Shown here: positions 12,405-24,626 of the stretch, one piece after another
Position numbering within the stretch: the first letter of the stretch is position 1
Layout of the letters: each line of letters starts with the position of its first letter
Source: Rhopalosiphum padi
Taxonomy: Eukaryota > Arthropoda > Insecta > Hemiptera > Aphididae
DNA: 64,000 nt
Direction: 5' to 3'
Assembly: GCF_020882245.1 (NCBI RefSeq)
Contig: NC_083597.1
Coordinates: 15,162,581 to 15,226,580, forward strand
Notes under the pieces: generated by a model
Databases searched by the model: none
What the model was told of the DNA's origin: nothing
Seen by the model: the letters and a program-made list of their open reading frames with translations, nothing else
Made by a program: the position numbers and the translations under genes

Positions 12405-15400
12405 AATTTTAATTGTTTGATAATTTACTTTAAGTAAGTACCTAGTTAAATTTAGTTAAAATATATTATAATATTATTTATTACGAAAATTGTATTATTG
12501 TTATAATTTATTTATTATTTATGATTTAATTATTATGTATAGGTTATTATTTTTAAGATTACATATTTATTTAATAATTTGATTTAAATTAATTTTGATG
12601 GTGTTTAATTAGTTACATTATATAATATGTTATGTATATTATGTTGATGGTTTTTCAACATAATTTTACCTAAACCTAATATTTACTTTAATATGATGTA
12701 TTTAAAACTATCATTAAAAAATTAACTTCAAGATCAATTTTTTTATACATATGTAAAATAATGATCCTAGTTACCAATTTTAAATAGTAACATATAATTA
12801 TATAATATATTTTTACAGTAAAATAAGCCTTATACAAGCATTCAGCTATCCAATAAAATACTATAGTTTAATCTAAACTTTGAATTGATTAATTTAATCA
12901 AAAATTATAAAATATTTTAAATTTTTGTTTGAATTAATCAACTATGTTTAGAAAATGATTTTTAATAGTGAATGTCGCAAACATAAATAATGATTTTTTT
13001 GATATTGCATGTTGATATCATTCGTTAATAGTTTAAAAAAAAGAATTCATATCCGCACAACTATTGGCTTGGAGAATCAATTCTCTTTAGTTGTAACAGT
13101 AATTTTGTTTTATGAAATAATGTTGTAGTTAAAATTGTATTTAATAAATAATAATAATAATAAAAAAAGGATAATTTATTTAAGCCTTAAAGTATTGTTT
13201 GAGTGAATTGAATTACAGGGTAGGTTAATAGTTAAGGTAATAAATTAACCTATTAATAACTAACCACTTCTATAATCATAATCTTGCAGTATTTGCACGG
13301 TTGTTAAAAATGTCAGGTACTTATAACCTATGCAAATACGACCTCAGACAAAGAATAAATAACATATATTAGTATATTACGACAACATTATATGTACTTA
13401 GGATTTTGATGTCCCTCGAAAAATTTTGGGATTTCTAATGTGGCCCTTAAAAAATATTAATTAATGATCTCTGTTTTATTATATGCACTCATTTTTCTTG
13501 GTTTCTTTCTTCTATTTTATAAAAATACTTAAGAACTAAGAGCTTTGGGAAGGAGTAGTGTGGTGATTCATAAAGAGGGGACGTGAGTACAGTATTAGGA
13601 TTTAGGTAATGTTTGAGCAGTGAACTTTATATTTTGCACATCCTTTGTATAGTTGAAGGTATGATCACCTGCGTAAAAGGTGCTCTTGGCTGGGCTGCTT
13701 TTGTCTTAGGTGTAAATATTTGAGTGGTGATCGTTGTGTCCGCATAGGTTTAACAGTTGAATTTATATTGGATTTTGTATGTGATGGACGCAAAAAATAC
13801 TAAGGAAAAACGGAAATGTTGACATAAAACCAATATTTGATAAAACCGATTTTGTAAAAAAAAAAAAACGAATAACTGTAGATATTTTAAATTTATATTA
13901 TACACAATTTTATACATAATACCATTTTTAAAAAAATATTTTAACGCTTTTTTTAGCAATTTGTAGACATTTGACATTTTTTGTTGTTGTAAATTTATTG
14001 ATTTTATCGTTCAGTCGAATAATAAAAATTGAATACAAAAACCTTCATAAACAGCTCATACAGGTACAAAAAAATCTAAAAATATAACTCAATTTTTTTT
14101 ATAGACATTTAAAGCTTATATTTTTGACGACATTTGAGATTTAAATAAAGAATAACAATTATTGTAGTTTCTTTGTAACTAAAAAAAATATTTAAACGAT
14201 TTTAAACTTGTATATACTTAATATATTATTATATTTTATATATACAATGATATTTTAAAAACATTTAGATTAATTTTATGCTGCTGTCTATTTATAGATT
14301 AGGTTTACCATATTACTATTAAAAAAATTAAATTACTAGGTATAATAATGATTACTTATCAGATCCTGTCTACTCAAAATTGTTTTTTATTATATGCAAT
14401 GATTAATTTTATTATTGAATTTAAATTTTAAAAATCCAATAGTGATTTATTTATTAACACACTATCGGCTTCTATATTGTACAGCAGAGTGGTTATTTAC
14501 TTGTATTTATTTTTATTAACATGTTAAATTTAGTTTAAAAAGATTTATTTTTCTTTTAAATGCCGCGATTTAATTAGTTGCCCTAGTTTTGAAACAACTA
14601 TTATTTTAAACTTTGATAACAAAACAAAACAAAAAAACTTGTTAATTAATAGTTAAAATTGTAGGATTATTAATTGTTAATGGTATAGCGTGATGAATAT
14701 ATAAGTAGGTGAATGGAGGCGTTTCACTTTACAAGTTTTCATTGTCAGTCGAATTCAAAGTTTCTATCTTATTAACAAATCATGACTAACTGCAGTAGTG
14801 CTATTAATATGTTAGAAAATAATTTTATTGCATAAACGGTATAACGAGAATAGAGAGGTTGTTTTAGTTGGGGTTGTGGTTATTTTTAGAATTTGATTAT
14901 TAAATTGTTTTTTTCATCGTGTAAAAGTATTAAACACATGGGGTATATAAATATTGTACATTTGATTACCATATCATATATATATATATTATGATGTATG
15001 AATCGTGTTACGGACTCATGGAGTACATCGATATATGTAATTTTAATGTCAAACGTATACTTATTATTAATCAGATTCTGATAGTAATACACTTGTTAAG
15101 TTGACGTTTCAATTTGATAAACATAATCATTGTTGGAAATCAAAATTTTAATATTGTATAACATTGATTGTATTATATATAACTTTTATGTGTGTATTAA
15201 CGATCTGTAAATGTATACTTTTTTTTATAATATCAGCGATGTTAACATTAATTTAGTACCTGTAAATTTTATAATTATTTTTGCAGTTGAATAAAGCGTA
15301 ATTGTGGAATTTACATATTATACCCACAGGGCACAGATTTCTACATAGCAAACTCCCGCTATCACACTTGATCTATAAATCGACTACCTATAAATATTAG

Positions 15401-17340
15401 TGGAATATACATGCTACGACGTGCACGGGAGTGCGTTACGGATGTGTATGATACAATTATGCATAGACCTTTTTTTTACTATTATGATTGCATGCGTAAC
15501 CAAACTTAGGTGTCGCTTGTTTACACCAAAAATTACCTAACCGTTATGTGCCAGATTAGAAGAAATGCCAATTTTTTTAATTATACGATTTTAATACTTG
15601 GGACTTCTTATTATTTTACATATTATACTTAATTACTAAACACTAATAAACTTAATTAGGTAGGTATTTTGTATTTAGATTTTAGACACTGAATATAATA
15701 ATAATATTATTTTGTTTATTTTATCTATATTTTATTCCTAAAAACAAATACAATTAATTATTTGGTGTTTGTACACTGAATATGAGTATAATATTATAAT
15801 AATTACCTATGTTTATTAATAAAATAAAAAGTATTAATTTAAAGATTATTGGATTTACTATTGTAATACATTGTTCTGATAAAAATTTGTCGTTGCTGTT
15901 GAAATTGAAAAAAAAAACTGAAAAACAGTTGAAAGTAATAAAATAAAAAATATATTACCTACCTATAAGTACAAAATTTTAATGAATGGAAAAAACTGAG
16001 AAAAAATATGATTGACAAACATAAACGAAATGAAAAATTAATTATAAAATACCAACAAGATGAAATAAGAAAAAACGAGTTTGCAAAAATGATATCAAAC
16101 CGTTATGCAAAAAAATAGGTCACGAATAAAAAATAAAAAATACATTTATAATTATATACTTATAATAGGTAGGTAATATATTTTTAATTTATATTTTATT
16201 TTTTATTCAATTTATGTTGAAAAAATTGAACTTAAGGTTTCAAAACGAAATCTATACAATATTATACTCGTATAACAAAATCTTACGAAATGTTGTTTTA
16301 ATAAAATATTACATGGCATGCAATTCGGACAGACCCCTCTAAGAGATGACTTGAAATTTAGTTATTCCAATTTATGTTTATTTTTTTTGGCGTGCATTTC
16401 GGATTCATCGATTTTAATTTATAATCAGTTTTGAATGGGTGAAGAGCAACATTTGTATGTAAATGTCTAGTGGGTAAAGTAATTTACACCAAATCGACTC
16501 AAATTAAAAAAAATATTGACCAAAATAGGCGAAGTATAATTTTAATTTACACCACTTATAGATAGCTGTATCTAAAATCGTAAACTATAATGTAATTAAA
16601 ATCGATGCCACACTTGTTGTCTTACGTATTAGTGTTTTTGTAATTTTATTTTTAATTTCGGGAAGCAAACAGTTAGTCATAAATAGTGTTTAAAAAATGG
16701 TTATTACATACATTAAATATAACATTTGGTAAATAGTATTAATTTGGAGAGAAAGTATAATTATGTTCTTTTAAATAATATTTTTACGATTGATTTTAAA
16801 TTATTTTTGTGTAGATTAATAGAATTATGCCATCTGAAATCTAATTTCTATGTTATTAGATAAGTTAATTACACAATACACGTATACAGTAAATTAATTT
16901 TTAGTATTAGGATTACCGCTTATGCTTATTTTAACGGAAAAATATTATTTAAAATTGAAACTTCTTGTTGGTTTGTGGCATTTGTCATAAATTATATAGA
17001 TATATAATATCTATAATTATTGACATTGCACCTACGTTATTTTTTCATAACTTGACCTATAAAACAAGGGATATATTATATTATTATTATATAATCAGGT
17101 ACAAAAGTTTGCATGACTATATTAATAACTGTAGTCAAATACACCCTTTTAATTATGAAGTTCAGAATAAATAATTTAATTATAAAATGTATTGCTTTAT
17201 AAAAGTATATCAGTAATAATTTCTTCACATTTTATCGTGTATGTCTGATATTGAAAACATAGCTACTTCTTATAAATTAAGGTAAAGTATAATTTATTTT
17301 TTGATAGCTTCAAGATCTAATTTTATTATTTTAGATTCTA
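12405..17340. other. Spacer between the two receptor genes
   Basis: About 5 kb without a supportable gene. Around 13.74-13.98 kb there is a repeat-like motif (cgaataactgtagatatt) that recurs near 44.3 kb (tgaataactgtagatatt), pointing to an old dispersed repeat. The short minus-strand frames at 13750-13977 and 14886-15092 have no recognisable content. Confidence 0.5.
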
Positions 17341-17384
17341 AGGGGAGTGATCAATGTATTGATTTTACAATAATTTTTTTTGTC

Positions 17385-17480
17385 TATCATCACCTTTTGA
17401 AACAGTTAAAATACTTCAATTTTCACGGAGGGTTTCTGATAGTAAATTGAATTTAGTTGGTACTTTGGGGAGTCAAAAGT
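17385..17480. repeat. Dispersed repeat, copy 2 (related to 5360-5480)
   Basis: Shares the tcatcaccttttg start and the ggtactttgg end, in the same order, with the copy near 5.4 kb. It sits about 160 bp upstream of the receptor B start codon. Confidence 0.45.
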
Positions 17481-17643
17481 CAAAATTTTTATTTACAATA
17501 CTTTATTTTAATCAAGAAAAACAAAAACAAATTAACGAAAACGAGAATTTTCACGCTGAATTTGTTTTCAACAAAATTTATTTATTTTTCTTGTTTTTTT
17601 TTGTTTGCAGGTGATTTTTGTAAATATAAAGAATAATATTGCA

Positions 17644-20600
17644 ATGGATTCAAAGACATTGACATTTTTAAGACTTATGGGCTTATATCAAATTTTAGAT
17701 CCTAATACTGTTAAAATTTATGGTTATAATATACATCACATCGTTATTATGATTTTTGTATCTTTCTTGTTCGTTGTATCGATGTTGTTTCCTATAGGTC
17801 TTATTTATTTAAGAAATGATATAACCGCATTTTTGTACTACGGTGGATGTTTAAGTAATTTCATGTTAAGCTGTTTCAAAATATTCAAAGTTATGTATTG
17901 TTCAAAAGATATATGGAAATTTATTGATGTAACAAGATATTACTTAAATACATATAAACACTACAATATTAATGTTTTAAAAAACTGGGATACTAGATCT
18001 ATACGAGCTATCTATATATATATTATGATATGGTTAATTGGTTTTATTTCTTGGTTTTCAAGTCCTTATATACTAAATGAATATACAGTTAAAATTAGAA
18101 ATATTGATGGTTCATATAGCAATTACCGAGTGAATATATTTAATATATATTTAATAGCGTCAGATGAAACGTATAACATGCATTTTTATATATTTTATAT
18201 CATCGAAATAATAATACATTTTTGCTACGTATACTCCTCAGTTGTTAGTGATATTATTATAATTTTGATATCTTTTGAAATAAATTCTCGAATGGAAATA
18301 ATTTGTATAGCATGTGGATCATTGAACTACAATATATGCCCAAAAGAAGGTTTAAGTGAGTTATTTTTTGTTTCACTTAATATAAAATATAATTAATGAT
18401 TTTATAACTATAATTTATTTTAGGAATTTAATTTAATGTTTTTTGTGAATTTATTGTATCAATGTGTCAATGTTTTTTTTTTGACAAGACTCATAATATA
18501 ATTCAATAGATATTAGTATTTTTATACAATTATCCGTAATATTTTCACTATGTAAATATTATATGAGTACATTTAAGAAAAAAAAAATAATAACAACGCA
18601 TTTTAAATTCTAAAGTATAATTAAATAAAAAAATAGTTTAATATAAAATATTAAGCAATATGTAAATTAATGTCAATTTATTGTGTTAAAATACATATTT
18701 ACAGATACCAGTTCCAATGTAATAAAATTGAAGAAGAGATACGATGTAATATATGATGATTTAAAAATTTTAATTATGGATCACAAAACTGTTATAAGGT
18801 TATTGTGTTTTTTTTAATAATTAAAGTAATTTAAATATACATTATGCTCAATGTAGCTTGCTTATTTCATATATGTTATCGATAATTTACTGTAGGTAGA
18901 TACTGCTCATTTAGTATGAATTTATAGATATCAATTAACAAAAACTAGTATTCAAAAATATAATATACATGTAGAATTTTTTTTATAATAATGTTTAATT
19001 CGAAATTCAATAATTATTAATTTTATTATTGATTCTTATAGAAAGTTACAAGACTATTATGCAATTTTCCGGCCAGTAATTCTCGTTCAAATATTTATAG
19101 CATCGAGTTCACACATAGTTATTTGGTTTGTTGCTGTAATGGTAAGACCAATGAAATTCAATTTTTTCTTTTTATGTATCTATATTTGTGTCTATGTTAC
19201 CTCAGTATAAAATATTTATTTGTTTATCTTTTTCTTCAGTGGTTGAAATTTAATAAATTTAAAGGTACACATAAATTAATGCTAATAATTAACATTTATA
19301 TTTTAATTTTTTAGGGTTTTGTTAAAGGCGACTTAGGAAGTTCTATATTGTCGATTAAGTTATTTACTGTGCATCCTTTAGTGAGTTTTCAGTTATTCGT
19401 GATGTGTTATTTATTTGGATCTATGAATGAAAAAGTAATAATATAATGTTTTAATTTTTGTTTTTTATTTGACTATAAATTTTAAAATAATACTATACAT
19501 TTTTAAACCAAATAGTATTTTACAATATAACATCAAAAATAGAAATACACGATAATATTATGTTTCGATATAACTTAAAAACACAGAAAAGTAGATACTT
19601 GAAAGTTCTGTCAAATGTTTATATTAAAATTGTATTATTATTGAAGTATTTTGACTCTGAGCTATTTATATACGATTGTCATTTTCGATTTTTTTCTATA
19701 CATAACATTGATATTAACGTTCAGTCAATAGGCTTGAAAATGTAATACAAGGTTCCTCATAAGTTGTTATTATAGCCATTTAAAATATTAATGATACATA
19801 GGCATGATATTTTTTAAAATGTATTTAAAGTTAAAATGTTGGTAACATTTGTCAAAATCACAAAATCACAAAAATTTGAAAATTATTTTAATCTTTAACA
19901 CATACATTACAGTGGTTAGGTACTCAATGATGAAGGATATTCGACATCAACTGTACCTACACCAAAGTGGTTACCTAATTTTTTCTTTTTTTTTTAAATT
20001 AACTTTTAAAAATGATATTTACATTATATATAAATAATAACAACGACAATAATAATAATAATAATAATAATAATAATTTAAGTAAATAGTTGTATAATAA
20101 AATATATTTATAATATAAATATAAGATCAGCATTTTATTTTAAACTTAAAATTATTATTTTATATTTTTTAGAAAGATTCAATCATTTTTGCATTATATA
20201 GTAGTAATTGGACTGAAATGGATATGAAATGTAAAAAGTTGATTTTATTGGCTATGAAAATGATCAGTTCCAATAATTTAAAATTGAAGTTTACAAGTAC
20301 CAAAATCGTCGACAAGGAAATGTTTACACATGTATGTATTATATTATTTGTGTACACAAGATTAAAATTTAACGTGTTCATTTACTCGTTGTAGAATAAA
20401 AATAGTAAACTCAAAACTAAAAAAAGTAGCTATTAAGTAGCGGTGAGAATTTCAGGTGGAATAGTTTTCCGAATTTCGGAATATCAGTACTTGGTATTTT
20501 TACTTACGATTCTGTTTGAATTTCATTCATTACCAATGTATGATTGGATAGAAGTCTTTAAATAAGTCTTTGTAAAAACATTATTAAAAAAATATGAATG

Positions 20601-21871
20601 GTAAGACTCGCGTGCATTTGTTTTACTTAAATCAGAAGAGTCTGATGCCCAAATAGTAGGAGGAAATATGTTTTCCTCACTAATATAAGTGTTTGTTAAA
20701 TATTCACAATATGATTTTACTTTATTATTATTAGGGCATATTAACATAAAATCTTCAAAAAAACAATCTTTTATTTCTCATGGGTTCAAAAATAACAGTC
20801 CAAAAGTATATTTTATCGAATTTATTATGTCTGAAAAATTGTTTTTATATTCACTAACCAATCCTAAGCTTGTGTTTAACGAAACCAAGATTGGGTTGGG
20901 TTAGATGTAATTTACAACCAACAATTGTTGAATTTGTCCATATTTCTACGATAGCTTTATGTATTGATGTCTCAACAAATTAATGAGAAATTATGGAGAA
21001 AATAATTAATTACATTTATTAACAATACAGTGAAACGTAAATGTGTATATTTCAATTGAATCATCTGACAATAAACAAAAAATAAGATTAATGTAATGGC
21101 TATTGTTCAAATAATCAATTAAAATTAATAGTATTATATGATTATTATTTAAATCGGTAGTTAAACAGAAAAAAATATTAAGAATATTTTAAATTTGTGA
21201 CCAAAAAAGTGTTCGGTCTGAAAACGGACATTCCAGAATGGTCGAAAAGTGAACTGGCTGAAAAGGCCCTATTTTTTGGGTATCGGGCTCTTCTAATTTA
21301 ACTAGAAAAACAAATGTATGAGAGTCTTATCATTCATATTCCGTCCAGTATGGACGAAAATTGTTCCACCCAGAATTTCAGGTGTGTAAGAATGGAATGA
21401 ATGTAAAAGGGGTCGTTGAGTGGTCGATGAATTCTCATATATTATAATAATTAAGGATAGAACGTGAATAGTGTTTCACATATCTTTTATGGATACCGTA
21501 GTAATGTAGATGATTTGTTCTCCTACACTATTTGACGTCATTTTCAAAATAACTATTATTTTGTTCTTACGATCCAAAGTTGCAAGTAATAAATAAGTCG
21601 ATTTTTGGTTATTGTCGAGATTTCGCCGATGTTTCGCTTTTCTGTCGAATTATAATATATTAGTGTTTATAGAAATTGAAAATTACTTTAAAAAAATTAT
21701 ATTGTTTTTATAAATGTTAGATTTTAGTTTTTTGTTGCAGTTTATTAGTCATGCTATTATTAACTAAATCAATAAATATTAACTATGATATGTTTTTGTT
21801 TTTATGTATAGACGATGAGTTTTTGTTATTCCATATTTTCCACGTTGGTAAATTATAATAAAACAAACTAA
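17644..21871 (+). CDS. Odorant receptor B (insect 7tm_6 family), six exons, 414 aa
   Basis: Exons 17644-18355, 18705-18798, 19042-19141, 19315-19434, 20173-20331 and 21812-21871 (TAA). Exon lengths 3, 4 and 5 (100, 120, 159 nt) are identical to receptor A and all intron phases agree, so the two are tandem duplicates. Family motifs are in place: FRPVILVQIFIASSSHIVIW, FQLFVMCYLFGSMNEK, IIFALYSSNWTEMD, FTSTKIVDKEMFTHTM and FCYSIFSTL. The exon 1 donor was set at aa|gtgagt (18355); a second in-phase donor at 18349 would shorten the product by two residues. Start ATG 17644 (MDSK) matches receptor A; an upstream in-frame ATG at 17605 precedes a likely splice acceptor (17609-17610) and is rejected. 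Intron 5 (1,480 bp) holds a transposon-like insertion. No disabling mutation seen. Ligand unknown; the partner is presumably Orco. Confidence 0.85.
20447..21385. mobile_element. Transposon-like insertion with long imperfect inverted repeats, inside intron 5 of receptor B
   Basis: The left part (tcaggtggaatagttttcc, then atgaatggtaagactcg to gatgcccaaatag at about 20594-20660) is mirrored by the right part (gggtatcgggctcttct to aagaatgg-like DNA, about 21275-21385), whose complement reads ctgggtggaacaattttcg, then atgaatgataagactctc and gatacccaaaaaatag. The arms are diverged. The interior has short frames at 20523-20747 (-) and 20689-20904 (+) with no secure homology; KKQSFISHGFKN faintly resembles the start of hAT/ZMYM-type transposases, which I would not rely on. 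It explains why this intron is about 500 bp longer than in receptor A. Confidence 0.55.
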
Positions 21872-24626
21872 AATTGTAGTAACGTTTTATTTCAAATATT
21901 TTGATTTGAAAATAATAATTATTATATTGCAAAATGTATTTACTTCATTCTAATAATCATACAAGTTTAAACTTTGGCTACGTATTTTCTCATGTATTTA
22001 ACCTGTGTGTTCTTATTATAGACTAGAGTTATATATTATGTGAAATACATTATTAATATTTGCACAGCTGTACTTATATATACTTTACCGTTTATCTAGA
22101 AACAGTAGTAACAAATATTTATTTTTAACAAATAAATATATTCGATTTTTATTGTTACCAGATTTTCAAATGGTTTTGTATATTTTTTTTTATCCTAGAC
22201 AATTAGCGAACATAAACGAATATTATAACATAATTATACTTTACAGAACTTCAATTTAGGTACATGGTATATTTTTATTTGTTATCGTGTATTTTAATTT
22301 TAGACTTAGACTTAGAGATTAAGAATATGTGCTATTTAATATCAACCATATTAATAAGTAAACGAAGTATTATTATCCAATGTTTAAGATCTTAAATATT
22401 AACTATTTTTTTTTTAATTTTTTTTTTTTTTTAATATAAATATCGAAATACTAAATATAAAAAGGAAAAACATTGAATCGAGAAAGTCGCTAAGTTATAT
22501 ACGAGTAGTTAATTTTCTCGTCGTTAGGTGTAGATATTGTAATGGATGTTTTAAATTTATATTCAAATGTAAATCATTGCATACGAAAAATCATTCGGAG
22601 AAGAGATGTTGTCTGCAGCAATATTTTTAAAGATATCTTAAAATGTATTTAAATGACTATTACTAATTTGATTTTCTTATTATATAATATATATACTATA
22701 TATATACGTATATGATATTTTTAAATTAATTTTTTTCAAAAATATTGCTTATATTATAAAAATTATAATATAATATTATATCTATATAATAATATATTAT
22801 TGTGATTAACTTAAAAGTCAATACTAACGTAACATAGGACGGTGTGAATAGGTTTGTGGTAGGTTATAATTTGTAAATCGTAAATAATATTTTAAGAACT
22901 TTATTTTAATTGTATAATCGATTCATGGTACTATGACATTGTGGAAAATAAATTTAATAATTTAATGGTTAATATACATAATAAAAAAAAAAAAAAAAAA
23001 AAAATCGAATAAAAGTTTTAATTTTTATAAATAAGTTAATATAATACTCATAGTTATAAAATTATACAAAGTGTCTTAAAATTTGTCACAAATTTGTTAT
23101 TTGTATTATACATAGGTATATATGTACGTAGGCAAAATGTAATTTTAAATTGTGATTTTTCGTCCATTTAGATATATATTATATATATATATATAAAAAA
23201 ATGTTATTTTCCTAGAAAAATAACTTCACATTTTAAATAAACTTTACTTGCCTACTTTTTTAAAATTATTATTTAATTAGTTTACTTAAATTTATTTAAA
23301 TATAACAATTTCAATTATTCATTTATTATTTTAAATGTTATTAAATTTTATCATAATAAATTTTGAGGACACTTTGCATAAGAATTTTAACTGTATAATA
23401 ATAATAATAATAATAAAGCAACAAGATAATCAACACTTTTCATAATGACAATAATATAATATATTATTATATATTATTTACAATATATTTCTTCACACAT
23501 AAAAATTTTGTACAGTATTTCTCTACATGTTATTATTTGCTGACCTAACGTTCATTTAATAACAAAAAAGGGGCAAGCTCATGTACCTATAGCTTGAGTG
23601 TTATAGGATACAAGGGTTATGGCAATCTAATGAAAATAATCATGTGTTTAATAAATAATAAATACTAATATGCATATGGTATATGTTTAAAAAATATATA
23701 TAAAAAAGCTCATAGTACATTGTTTGTCTAATATGATGTGTATTACCATTAAATCGTGTTTATTTGAACAACTTTAATAATAATAATAATAAAAAAACAA
23801 ATATATAATTATAGGAAATCTAAAATTTGAAAATAATTACTCGAAATAGAAATTTTGAATTATATATATTATTGATTTTGTTATTCTATGCAGACGACAA
23901 AGTCATTGACCGATTTAATAATTTGGTCCCCATAATTTAAATTTTTATCTAATAAACTTTGTATAGAAACTTACTACAATAAATTACAATAAGGGAAAAC
24001 TCTGCAACTATATAATATATAATTATAACTTTGATAAGTTAACAATTGTTAATGCAAAAAAAAAAAATACAAATAATTGGTAAACATTGGTGGGTTTCAA
24101 ATAAATAATTCTTTATTTTTCTAACATTTTACACAATCGGTATCAGTTTCAAAATGCCTTTATTTATATTATGTATTTACATGTTATCATGTATTTAGAT
24201 ATATACCTATAATATATATCATAACTCGTGGATGACATGTAAATATCTATTATGATTGAATTTCTAATAGGTATGCAATACACAAATAGTTTATTAAGTA
24301 GAGAAATTGTCATTTATTATTTATTTTATTTGTTAATAATTGTTTAATTTATTTTTCCATCATTAATTTAATATGTGAGGTTGACATTTTTTTATTTTAG
24401 GTTCTAAAAATAATTTATTGGGCCTGAATTTTACATGCGTTGTTAATAAATTCATCTATTTATATTATGTGAACCAAAATAATTATAGTTTCCTGGGTTT
24501 TATACATTTCACCCTGGTAATTGAAAAAAAAAAATATAAATACAATTTATAACTCGATATAATATTGACGTCAGTCTTTAGCGCAGATGAATCTGTTTTT
24601 TTTTTAAATTTAATTGGAAAAATCAC
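21872..24626. other. Convergent intergenic region between receptor B and Cngl
   Basis: No gene seen. It contains the 3' ends of both convergent genes, a poly(A) tract at about 22982-23003, an (AAT)n run near 23400 and several AT dinucleotide runs. Minus-strand AATAAA hexamers at about 24313-24325 could end the Cngl transcript, roughly 300 bp past its stop. Confidence 0.5.

Noticed and set aside
14692..14750. TATA-like atatataag followed by TCAGTC, a possible core promoter
   Set aside because: The spacing is about 48 bp, longer than the usual 30, and no gene follows on that strand for about 2.9 kb.
17605..17643. Upstream in-frame ATG for receptor B (MQVIFVN...)
   Set aside because: A splice acceptor at 17609-17610 lies just behind it and receptor A has no counterpart; MDSK at 17644 is shared by both.
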